From contig CAJTJZ010000082.1 of the NCBI GenBank assembly GCA_910576895.1, positions 1-10,913 on the forward strand: DNA of 10,913 nucleotides, written 5' to 3'. The notes beneath the pieces are model-generated. The model was not told the origin of the DNA, ran no database searches, and was given only the letters and a program-made list of their open reading frames with translations. This document shows, piece after piece, positions 1 through 6,155 of this stretch. Position 1 is the first letter of the stretch. The number at the start of each line of letters is the position of its first letter. The stretch is from an uncultured Lachnospiraceae bacterium. GTDB lineage: Bacteria > Bacillota > Clostridia > Lachnospirales > Lachnospiraceae. Both the position numbers and the translations under genes were made by a program.

Positions 1-24
1 CAGGATCAAACTCTCATATTCAAG
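1..24 (-). rRNA. 16S rRNA, 5' end only (partial)
   Basis: Read on the minus strand, positions 17 to 1 give ATGAGAGTTTGATCCTG, the highly conserved beginning of bacterial 16S rRNA (the site of the universal 27F primer). The gene continues leftward out of the window. The mature 5' end usually lies some 5-10 nt before AGAGTTTGATC, so the right boundary near 24 is approximate. Two promoters lie upstream at 233-261 and 434-462, which fits the start of an rRNA operon. Confidence 0.93.
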
Positions 25-69
25 TTTTTTTGTTATACATTCCTGATAGGAATCTATCACTTCTTATAA

Positions 70-90
70 TGGATTTCTACTAGAAATCCA
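70..90 (-). repeat. Perfect hairpin in rRNA leader
   Basis: TGGATTTCT and AGAAATCCA form a perfect 9-bp stem with a 3-nt loop. No U-tract follows it in either direction, so it is unlikely to be a terminator. It is probably a structural or processing element of the pre-rRNA leader. Confidence 0.55.
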
Positions 91-164
91 CTACATTCCT
101 TAACTCCATACTTGCTTGGCTTTTTTTTCGCAAAATTTTCTTTTTGAATTTTCGGGTCTGTCAT

Positions 165-186
165 GCTGTTCAGTTTTCAGAGTTCT
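165..186 (-). promoter_or_regulatory. boxA-like antitermination sequence in rrn leader
   Basis: On the minus strand the leader reads AGAACTCTGAAAACTGAACA. It shares the TGAAAACT core with the boxA region of Firmicute rRNA leaders, which binds NusB/NusE to keep polymerase from terminating early. It is placed as expected, downstream of both promoters and upstream of the 16S gene. The assignment rests on this short match and position only. Confidence 0.4.
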
Positions 187-232
187 ATTTGCTGTTCACT
201 ATTTTTTATATCTTATCAGCGACAGCTTCCAT

Positions 233-261
233 ATTCTACCACTTTGAATTTGCTTTGTCAA
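233..261 (-). promoter_or_regulatory. rRNA promoter P2 (proximal)
   Basis: On the minus strand a perfect -35 TTGACA (256-261) is followed after 17 bp by a -10 TAGAAT (233-238). The start of transcription should fall near 226-228. The initial transcribed region AAGCTGTCGCT (218-228) is identical to that of promoter P1, at the same spacing from the -10 box. Strength and position mark it as the main promoter of the 16S gene. Confidence 0.85.
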
Positions 262-433
262 GAACTTTTTTTATTTTTTTTATTTTCTGAAATTTATCAT
301 ATATTTCCATATCTATAGAGAATATTTGATTAAATTTTCGTTATGAAAATGTTTTTTGCTTATGTTGCTCTGCTGTTACATTTTCTATTTAATTTATTAC
401 TGACAATCTGCATTTCTTAGCGACAGCTTGTTT

Positions 434-462
434 AGGATATCAAACTTTCTGTTACTTGTCAA
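434..462 (-). promoter_or_regulatory. rRNA promoter P1 (distal)
   Basis: On the minus strand TTGACA (457-462) and TATCCT (434-439) are separated by 17 bp. The sequence AAGCTGTCGCT (419-429) follows the -10 box after 4 bp, exactly as in P2. The -35 box begins only 9 bp after the stop codon of the upstream cvpA-type gene, so the rRNA promoter abuts a protein gene with no terminator between them. Confidence 0.75.
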
Positions 463-471
463 GCACTTTTT

Positions 472-1167
472 TTAAAAAAATGTATTTTTTAAATTTGTGA
501 TGATTTTCATCAGAAAATTTCCATTATAAAGTGTACTTAATATTGTACTTTCATTTATCATTTTGTATAAATTTTGTGCCCATTGAGTATTAGAAAAAAT
601 CGCAAGTATTGTACAAAAAAGCCAAAAAATCAAAAGTGCCTGAACAAGTCCTATAATACCACCTGCCAGTTGATTTAATTCCTTTAAAACAGGAAGCTTA
701 CTGACAAGATCCAATGCCTTTCCTACAATACATAATATAATAGTAATACATAAATAGACACTAAAATAAGAAATCCCATTTAAAATCATATTTGTTACAT
801 ATTTATAAATATATGTTTTAAATGAAGTTACTGCCATTGCTTGATATACTTCTGCGTTATTATTTTCTTTTAATTTTTGTCGCAGCATCTCTGGAAGTGG
901 TAGATTATCAATCATTAAATTCTCCTGCCGTAATGTTTTTCCTTTTCCTTCTAAAGAAATATTTTCTTCCACTGCTTGATAAACAAATTGATAGATACTG
1001 TCATTATGATGCAAAAAACTGCTGACCACCGGACTTAAAACAGTTGTTAAAACAAATCCTGCAATTAAAATTCCTATGGAATACACCATTTTAATCAGCC
1101 CTTTTTTCATTCCAAGCCAAAAACAAAATGCAAATAATAAAATAATAACAAATGTAAGCCAATTCAT
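472..1167 (-). CDS. CvpA family membrane protein
   Basis: This 231-residue integral membrane protein is of the CvpA type. E. coli CvpA is linked to colicin V export and envelope homeostasis, but the molecular role in Firmicutes is not established. Hydrophobic segments lie at about 2-19, 24-48, 124-148 and 166-191, with a polar loop (about 50-120) after the second. The pattern of glycines and hydrophobics around GGIIGLVQALLIFWLF (169-184) is typical of the family's last helix, and the length is somewhat above the usual 160-200 residues. The ATG at 1165-1167 is preceded by AGGAAAGGG. The gene lies 27 nt after the DUF5711 gene and is probably co-transcribed with it. Its stop is followed immediately by rRNA promoter P1, and no terminator is visible. 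Confidence 0.8.
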   Translation of the reverse strand: MNWLTFVIILLFAFCFWLGMKKGLIKMVYSIGILIAGFVLTTVLSPVVSSFLHHNDSIYQFVYQAVEENISLEGKGKTLRQENLMIDNLPLPEMLRQKLKENNNAEVYQAMAVTSFKTYIYKYVTNMILNGISYFSVYLCITIILCIVGKALDLVSKLPVLKELNQLAGGIIGLVQALLIFWLFCTILAIFSNTQWAQNLYKMINESTILSTLYNGNFLMKIITNLKNTFF

Positions 1168-1194
1168 AAACTATCGTACCCTTTCCTAACATTT

Positions 1195-2391
1195 TTATTC
1201 ATGTTTTAATTGAATTTCTTGAACACTGTAATCTCTAATAAAATAATATTTTCTATTTCCATCACAAGGAAGAATTGCACTAACAGGCTGATCAAATGTC
1301 ATCTCAAATTTTTTCTTTCCATTCAACCGAATAATATGACAAGACAATTCTGAACTAAAAATAATATCTGTATCTGTTAATTGCACATTATCGTAATCAA
1401 AATCAAAATCCTGTTCTAATATTTTTTTACCATTTAAATTATAAATCAATAAATGATATTTGTCTGCACCAGAATACTCTTCTAAAATAACACCAATATA
1501 TTGATTGCTTGTCATTACACTTTTTATTGTTTTTTCAAAAACAATGTTTGCAATTTCCTCTTGTTTTTGTTTCATGGAATATAAAAGAAATCCATTTTCC
1601 ATATAAACACATACATGGTCATTATCTAAAAAAAGCACGTTAGAAATCAAAGTTTCTTCCAAATTTACCATACCTGTTTGCCGATTGATATCATTTTGAC
1701 CTACCTCATCAAAATTATAAAATGTTACTTTATTTTCCAAAATAGAGTCTGCATGAAGAAATCCTGTCACTAATTTTTGTCCATCATTTGATAAAGCAAG
1801 ATCAATTGGAAAGCCATCATTATTTACAGTTGTTGGAATTTCTACACGTAATATATCTCCCTGTTGATAAGGATCATAAATACCAATTAAATTAGAATCG
1901 CCATTTTCCATAGCAATTGCTACAATTCCTTGCATTCCAACATCAAATTCTACAATATTATTTAATACTTCAATCTCTGTACCAGAATCTTTTCCATTAA
2001 AAACATAAAGTTCTTTACCTCCAATATCAGCAATAGCAATATAATTACCACAAATACTTACTTTCGGATTTTTCATATCGTAACTTCCATTCCAGACTGC
2101 TTTTCCATCACTATCAAGAACGGAAGCTCCATCCTTACTATATTTTAATATTTTATTTTGATAAGATAAATATTTTACTAAGCTGCTATCTGCTTTTTCA
2201 TATTCCTTTAGTATTGTATAATTTTTATATATACCATTGCTATATTGATAATAGGAAATAATACAAAAAAATGCTGCAGCAGCTCCTATGATAATTATTA
2301 GAAAAAGCCGCAATCTTCTTGCACGCTGTTCCCTCCTTAAATCATTATGCTTGCGGTGTTCTAAATGAAAGGTCTGTTGTGATTCTTCCAT
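1195..2391 (-). CDS. DUF5711 family membrane-anchored protein
   Basis: This 398-residue protein has a basic cytoplasmic N-terminus (RREQRARRLRLF, about 19-30), one transmembrane segment at about 28-48 and a large C-terminal part that should lie outside the membrane. The outer part is built of repeated short beta-strand stretches (for example ISICGNYIAIAD-type, ALSNDGQKLVTG and VLFLDNDHVCVYMENGFLLYS), as expected for a beta-propeller or WD40-like fold. This matches the DUF5711 family of Lachnospiraceae, whose function is unknown. The ATG at 2389-2391 is preceded by AGAAAGGAT about 10 nt upstream. The gene starts a unit with the CvpA-type gene and follows a long leader with tandem hairpin repeats. 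The family call comes from recognition of the overall pattern; no catalytic motif is visible. Confidence 0.75.
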   Translation of the reverse strand: MEESQQTFHLEHRKHNDLRREQRARRLRLFLIIIIGAAAAFFCIISYYQYSNGIYKNYTILKEYEKADSSLVKYLSYQNKILKYSKDGASVLDSDGKAVWNGSYDMKNPKVSICGNYIAIADIGGKELYVFNGKDSGTEIEVLNNIVEFDVGMQGIVAIAMENGDSNLIGIYDPYQQGDILRVEIPTTVNNDGFPIDLALSNDGQKLVTGFLHADSILENKVTFYNFDEVGQNDINRQTGMVNLEETLISNVLFLDNDHVCVYMENGFLLYSMKQKQEEIANIVFEKTIKSVMTSNQYIGVILEEYSGADKYHLLIYNLNGKKILEQDFDFDYDNVQLTDTDIIFSSELSCHIIRLNGKKKFEMTFDQPVSAILPCDGNRKYYFIRDYSVQEIQLKHE

Positions 2392-2465
2392 AAAATACTG
2401 AATCCTTTCTGCAAAATCGTCACTGCTTATTTCTCATGAATCATTATTAAATTTCAAAACTTTTA

Positions 2466-2641
2466 GTTATAAGGAATCCTCTCATTTCATGAATCCCCCC
2501 TATGATACGTTATAAGGAATCCTCCTACTTCGTGAGTTCCTCCTTATGATACGTTATAAGGAATCCTCCCTACTTCGTGAATCTCTCCTTATGATACGTT
2601 ATAAGGAATCCTCCCACTTCGTGGTTCCCTCCTTATAACAA
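2466..2641 (-). repeat. Four tandem ~44-bp hairpin-forming repeat units
   Basis: Four contiguous units begin with GTTATAAGGAATCCTC at 2466, 2509, 2553 and 2598 and are 43-45 bp long, with a six-base start of a fifth (GTTATA) at 2642. Each unit is itself an inverted repeat. Unit 4 has an outer stem TTATAAGGA/TCCTTATAA (2599-2607 with 2630-2638) and an inner stem CCAC-TTC-GTGG. Unit 1 keeps the inner stem with compensating changes (TCAT-TTC-ATGA), and units 2 and 3 keep the 7-bp outer stem ATAAGGA/TCCTTAT. Read as minus-strand RNA, units 2-4 carry AAGGAG or AAGGAGG. The repeats lie in the presumed 5' leader of the DUF5711 gene. Units abut directly without unique spacers, so this is not a CRISPR array. 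Confidence 0.85.
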
Positions 2642-2678
2642 GTTATAAAAGTCTTGGCAATTTCCATATTCTTTCCCT

Positions 2679-2707
2679 ATTATACAATAACTTTTCGATT
2701 TTGCAAA
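2679..2707 (-). promoter_or_regulatory. Probable promoter of the DUF5711-cvpA unit
   Basis: On the minus strand a consensus -10 TATAAT (2679-2684) lies 17 bp after TTTGCA (2702-2707). It sits just beyond the stop of the LysM gene. Transcription from it would begin near 2672 and give a leader of about 280 nt that spans all four tandem repeat units before the DUF5711 start. Confidence 0.6.
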
Positions 2708-2726
2708 ACCTTTTTGTATTTTTATC

Positions 2727-3998
2727 TTATGGTAAAGTCAATTTTTGTCCAATATAGATTTTATTTGCATTTTCTAACTTATTTATCTTCTTTATTTTTT
2801 TTATATATTTGCTTGTCCCATAACAGGAAATGCTAATAGATTCCAAAGTATCTCCCTTTTTTACTATATAATACTTTTTCTTTCTTTTTTTCTTTCCTTT
2901 TTTTACATTACCAGAAGATACCTGCTTTACATCCTCCTCTATTTTTGGTGTCTCTGATTTTGTAGTCTGCTCTTTATTTTCTGATTCATTTGTTTCCTCT
3001 TTGTTTTCAGTTATATTCTCTTGTTCTTTTTTATCCTTTTTCTCTACATTTTCCTGTTGTTTGTTTTCTTGTTGTTCTGCATTTTCTAATGATTCCTTTT
3101 CTTTTTCTTGTTCTGCTGTTTGTTGTTTTTCTTCTATTTCTTTTCCTTCTTTTGATAAAATCCAAGAATTATCTTTAAAAACCGTTTTAGCATCTGTTAC
3201 AAAATCACTGACAGTATCTTCTGAAGTACTATGGTAAAGTTTTGTTGCTGCTGTAACTAAAACAACAGCACTTGCCAAAATTCCAACAGAATAAGCAAAT
3301 TGTTGATGATGCAAATATTTTATATTAATCTGATTTTTTTCTTCTATTTTTTTTCTAATTTTCTCTGAAGTTTTATCTTGATATCCTTCGTCCGTACTTT
3401 TACCACCTTTTTCATCTATCATATAATTTTGCATTTCTTCATTCTTTTCATAATATATGTAATATCCTCCCTGCCTTTGAAACTTACCTTCTTTACAAGT
3501 ATAAAAAGCATCCTCTCTGGAGATGTTATCATATAAAAATAAAATTTTATCTGTTCCATCAAAACAAGAACGCCAAACAGTTTGTATTTGTTCTTCTACC
3601 TCAAGCTCCATACCCGGGCGTGTTAAAAACCAGCCAAGAATTTCAATATCTTGAAAATATTGCTGCATCTGATCATAAATTACTGTCCATTGCTCTCCTG
3701 TAATTGATAATTCTTGTTTCCATTGCTGCGGAATTTCAACAGCACCGCTAATAAATAATGTTCTTCTTCCCTCTACAACTGCCTTTTGTCCAAGCAAAAT
3801 AGCGGATCGATAAGAATCCCTTGCTTTTGAACCTAAATATGCTGTATAAGTCATTACATAATCTTCCACATAAATTTTCTGTCCATCTCCTATTTCTCCA
3901 ATTTGACGGATATTTTTCGGATATTTTAACAGGACTGCCTGATGTTCTTTTACCTTCTGTTCTAACTCCTTTGAGAAATTTCCTTTACCTTCCTCCAT
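2727..3998 (-). CDS. LysM membrane protein with degenerate JAB/MPN-like cytoplasmic domain
   Basis: The protein has 423 residues from the ATG at 3996-3998. A start 33 nt further upstream is possible, but this one has GGAGGA 7 nt before it and the upstream one has no clear ribosome binding site. Residues about 41-195 resemble a JAB1/MPN fold: a strand and helix, ILLG (67-70), LFISGAVEI (81-89), then GWFLTRPG (122-129), where active JAMM proteases have GW-HSH-PG. The metal-binding histidines and the downstream aspartate are absent, so it should be inactive. One transmembrane segment (about 233-254) follows a basic stretch. A Glu/Lys/Gln-rich linker (255-375) and a C-terminal LysM domain (376-423, YYIVKKGDTLESIS, IYIGQKLTLP) follow. 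The inferred topology is MPN-like part inside, LysM outside on peptidoglycan. LysM is certain; the MPN reading is inference. Confidence 0.8.
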   Translation of the reverse strand: MEEGKGNFSKELEQKVKEHQAVLLKYPKNIRQIGEIGDGQKIYVEDYVMTYTAYLGSKARDSYRSAILLGQKAVVEGRRTLFISGAVEIPQQWKQELSITGEQWTVIYDQMQQYFQDIEILGWFLTRPGMELEVEEQIQTVWRSCFDGTDKILFLYDNISREDAFYTCKEGKFQRQGGYYIYYEKNEEMQNYMIDEKGGKSTDEGYQDKTSEKIRKKIEEKNQINIKYLHHQQFAYSVGILASAVVLVTAATKLYHSTSEDTVSDFVTDAKTVFKDNSWILSKEGKEIEEKQQTAEQEKEKESLENAEQQENKQQENVEKKDKKEQENITENKEETNESENKEQTTKSETPKIEEDVKQVSSGNVKKGKKKRKKKYYIVKKGDTLESISISCYGTSKYIKKIKKINKLENANKIYIGQKLTLP

Positions 3999-4031
3999 TA
4001 TGATTCCTCCATTCTTAGGAATTGTTATCAA

Positions 4032-4377
4032 ATTTGGATTTTATTTCAATCATTCCTTTGACAGATACTGCTTATAATGCTTTTCATTCATAAAAAGTAT
4101 TACAAGTAGTGAAATTGCAAGTGATTCCATCCTTAGTTTATCATAAAAGAATCAAATATTTTGTCGGATTATTCACAAAAGTTTGCTATTTACATCGGGG
4201 TTATCCACAAAATTTCCACATATTTCCTCAAATTGTAGAATATTTTTCTCATATTTTAAGATTTTTACAAAATATATGCGATCAAATTTTAAATTGAGAT
4301 GTCTTAAATAGAGAAAAACAGGGCATATTCTTTTTGTATTATAATGAGTCTGGAACGCTCAGGAAAGGAGTATTATT
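4032..4377. promoter_or_regulatory. Divergent intergenic region with DnaA-box-like sequences
   Basis: This gap separates the LysM gene (minus) from yyaC (plus). On the plus strand it holds a consensus DnaA box TTATCCACA (4201-4209), a close variant TTATTCACA (4169-4177) and a weaker ATTTCCACA (4212-4220), followed by about 70 bp of very AT-rich DNA. A TATAAT suited to yyaC lies at 4340-4345, with no good -35 box. A weak minus-strand TATAAG near 4070-4075 may serve the LysM gene. DnaA boxes can mark an origin or DnaA-regulated promoters; with no dnaA gene nearby the role is open. Confidence 0.4.
4340..4345 (+). promoter_or_regulatory. Possible -10 box for yyaC
   Basis: TATAAT lies 32 bp upstream of the TTG start. 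The sequence 17-18 bp before it (AACAGG region) does not resemble TTGACA, so the promoter is weak, needs an activator, or uses a sporulation sigma factor not recognised here. A match to the sigma-F or sigma-G pattern was sought and not found convincingly. Confidence 0.35.
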
Positions 4378-5034
4378 TTGAGAACATTATGGAAAGACAA
4401 TCTTCCTGTCTACTACTTTGATGCTGCAAATAAAGACTGTCAAAAAGAATTTCAAGAAATGTTAGAGGAAATCCTGACAAGACGTTTAAAACATCATCCA
4501 ATGGCTGTTTTAATCTGTATTGGCTCTGATCGTGCTACTGGCGATTGTCTAGGTCCTATTATTGGTTATAAACTTGCTTACTATAAAAATTATCGTTTTG
4601 CTGTTTATGGAACACTAGAAGCTCCTGTTCATGCCAAAAATCTTCAAGATACAATTACATTCATAAAAAAAACGCATAAAAATCCATTAATTATTGCCAT
4701 TGATGCTTCTCTTGGAACAAGAAGCCATATTGGCTATGTCACCTTAATGGAAGGTGGACTGCGTCCCGGCATTGGTGTTGATAAAATTTTACCAGAAATC
4801 GGCGATATTTCCATCACTGGAATTGTTAATTTATCTGGCATGGTCAGTCAAATGCTATTACAAACAACAAGACTTCATATTGTTATGCAAATGGCAGATT
4901 TTATTGTACAAGGATTTTCACAGGCATTGATAGATACGGAAGCTGAAACAGCTAGTACCGTTTCTTCTCCTGCAATTAGAAAGCTTAAAGGACAAAAAAC
5001 AAGAAAATTTTCTTTTTTTCATAAAAATTTTTAA
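4378..5034 (+). CDS. yyaC: Spore protease YyaC (DUF1256 family)
   Basis: This 218-residue protein matches YyaC/DUF1256, a family related in fold to the GPR spore protease and hydrogenase maturation proteases and associated with sporulation in Firmicutes. Visible family landmarks are CIGSDRATGDCLGP (47-60) with two conserved aspartates, YGTLEAPVHAKNL (77-89), IAIDASLG (106-113) and GVDKILPEIGDISITG (133-148). The last 35 residues are a poorly conserved basic tail. The start codon is TTG (4378-4380), chosen because AGGAAAGGAG ends 7 nt before it and homology begins near residue 8. It is the only intact plus-strand gene of the window, is convergent with recR, and is followed by a strong terminator at 5152. 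Its precise substrate is unknown. Confidence 0.88.
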   Translation: MRTLWKDNLPVYYFDAANKDCQKEFQEMLEEILTRRLKHHPMAVLICIGSDRATGDCLGPIIGYKLAYYKNYRFAVYGTLEAPVHAKNLQDTITFIKKTHKNPLIIAIDASLGTRSHIGYVTLMEGGLRPGIGVDKILPEIGDISITGIVNLSGMVSQMLLQTTRLHIVMQMADFIVQGFSQALIDTEAETASTVSSPAIRKLKGQKTRKFSFFHKNF

Positions 5035-5151
5035 ATCTGCAATTTATAAAACTTTCACAAGATTAGATAAAGTTAAGAAATTTTTCACAGGATAAACACA
5101 TTCTTTCCATACAATAAAGATGTAAGTTTTTTCTATAACTCCCCCTCTTTT

Positions 5152-5185
5152 CTCCCTGTCAAAGACAGGGAGTTTTTTTATTTTT
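5152..5185 (+). terminator. Intrinsic terminator after yyaC
   Basis: CTCCCTGTC (5152-5160) and GACAGGGAG (5164-5172) form a perfect 9-bp stem with an AAA loop, followed on the plus strand by TTTTTTTATTTTT. The U-tract overlaps the last bases of the recR stop codon on the opposite strand. In the minus direction the hairpin is followed by AAAAGAG, so it should not terminate recR efficiently. Confidence 0.92.
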
Positions 5186-5780
5186 ACAAAAGTACACGAC
5201 CTTCAAGGGCACGCAAAAGTGTCATCTCATCAATATATTCCAAATCACCACCAACAGGAACACCGCTGGCAATTCTAGTTACTTTTACTCCTGTTGGTTT
5301 AATCAATTTGCTAATATACATTGCTGTTGTTTCTCCCTCTAAATTGGAATTTGTTGCAATAATGACTTCCTCTACATCGCCCTCTAACCGCTTAATTAAT
5401 TCTTTTAAGCGAATATCCTCTGGACCAATCCCAAGCATAGGAGCAATCGCACCATGAAGGACATGATAAACCCCTTCATATTTTCCTGTTTTTTCATAAG
5501 CAGCCAGATCCCTTGGATCTTCTACTACCATAATCATTTTATGATTTCTTTTTTCACTTTTGCAAATTGGACATAATTCTTCATCTGTTAAAGTATAACA
5601 AGTCTTGCAATAACACACTTTATTTCGTGTTTCTATTATAGTTTTAGATAGTTGCTCTACTTGTTCTTTTGGCATATGAATAATATGAAAAGCAAGCCGC
5701 TGTGCTGATTTTGTTCCTATCCCCGGCAACCTAGCAAGCTCGTCAATTAATTTTCTTATCTGAGCACTATAATAATCCAT
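5184..5780 (-). CDS. recR: Recombination mediator protein RecR
   Basis: RecR acts with RecO and RecF to load RecA onto single-stranded DNA at gaps. The 198-residue protein has the full family layout: an N-terminal helix-hairpin-helix region (LARLPGIGTKSAQRLAFH, 15-32), a four-cysteine zinc finger (C58, C61, C70, C73), and a Toprim domain starting at MVVEDPRDL (about 83-91) with ATNSNLEGETTAMYI (142-156) and the C-terminal GVPVGGDLEYIDEMTL (173-188). Length is normal. The ATG (5778-5780) overlaps the yaaK stop codon as TAATG, which points to translational coupling, and GGAGGAGG lies in the end of yaaK. It is the last gene of the pfkA-dnaX-yaaK-recR unit. No minus-strand terminator is evident after it. 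Confidence 0.96.
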   Translation of the reverse strand: MDYYSAQIRKLIDELARLPGIGTKSAQRLAFHIIHMPKEQVEQLSKTIIETRNKVCYCKTCYTLTDEELCPICKSEKRNHKMIMVVEDPRDLAAYEKTGKYEGVYHVLHGAIAPMLGIGPEDIRLKELIKRLEGDVEEVIIATNSNLEGETTAMYISKLIKPTGVKVTRIASGVPVGGDLEYIDEMTLLRALEGRVLL

Positions 5781-6136
5781 TAGAATGGAAAACCTCCTCC
5801 AAGACCGCCAAGACCACCTGTCAGATTTCCCATCACTTGCTGGGAAGCCTCTTCTTGTTTACGTAATGCTTCATTTGTTGCTGCCACAATAAGATCTTCC
5901 AACATTTCAATATCATCAGGATCAACAACTTCTTCTGTCAGTTTCACAGAAACAACCTCTTTCTTTCCAGAAACGGTTACGGTAACAGCTCCTCCTCCTG
6001 CTGTTGCCTCAAATGTTTTTTCTTCTAATTCCTTTGTTTTTTCTTCCAGTTGTCGCTGCATTTTTTGTGCTTGTTTCATCAGATTATTCATATTTCCCGG
6101 CATTGCATTACCCGGAAATCCTCCACGTTTCGCCAT
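5780..6136 (-). CDS. yaaK: YbaB/EbfC family nucleoid-associated DNA-binding protein
   Basis: This 118-residue protein belongs to the YbaB/EbfC family of small dimeric DNA-binding proteins, encoded between dnaX and recR in many bacteria. Visible features are the N-terminal helix MNNLMKQAQKMQRQLEEKTKEL (about 16-37, a charged coiled-coil-like segment), the strand pair GGGAVTVTVSGKKEVVSVKL (47-66), DPDDIEMLEDLIVAATNEAL (72-91), and a glycine-rich tail ending GGGFPF. The ATG is preceded by AAGGAG 8 nt upstream and lies 19 nt after dnaX. Its position suggests a link to RecR/DnaX functions, but its exact role is unsettled. Confidence 0.95.
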   Translation of the reverse strand: MAKRGGFPGNAMPGNMNNLMKQAQKMQRQLEEKTKELEEKTFEATAGGGAVTVTVSGKKEVVSVKLTEEVVDPDDIEMLEDLIVAATNEALRKQEEASQQVMGNLTGGLGGLGGGFPF

Positions 6137-6155
6137 AATCTAGTCTCCTTTATTT

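Larger units (their letters stand above)
25..232 (-). promoter_or_regulatory. rRNA operon leader, between P2 and the 16S rRNA
   Basis: This is about 200 nt of transcribed leader between the -10 box of the proximal promoter and the 16S gene. It contains a boxA-like antitermination sequence (165-186), a 9-bp hairpin (70-90) and a small hairpin at 40-52 (TTCCT/AGGAA with loop GAT). Such leaders normally pair with sequence beyond the 16S 3' end to form the RNase III processing stem, but that partner lies outside the window. No open reading frame of note is present. Confidence 0.6.

Noticed and set aside
2466..2641. CRISPR array
   Set aside because: The units are contiguous and related along their whole length, with no unique spacers, and each unit is itself a long inverted repeat.
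4109..4297. Plus-strand 62-residue frame in the gap before yyaC
   Set aside because: It starts with GTG, has no ribosome binding site, lies across the DnaA-box-like sequences in AT-rich DNA, and shows no recognisable protein feature.
5118..5180. Small RNA ending at the 5152 terminator, from TACAAT near 5110
   Set aside because: The best -35 candidate (TTCACA) is 20 bp away, and the terminator is explained by yyaC. There is no independent sign of an RNA.
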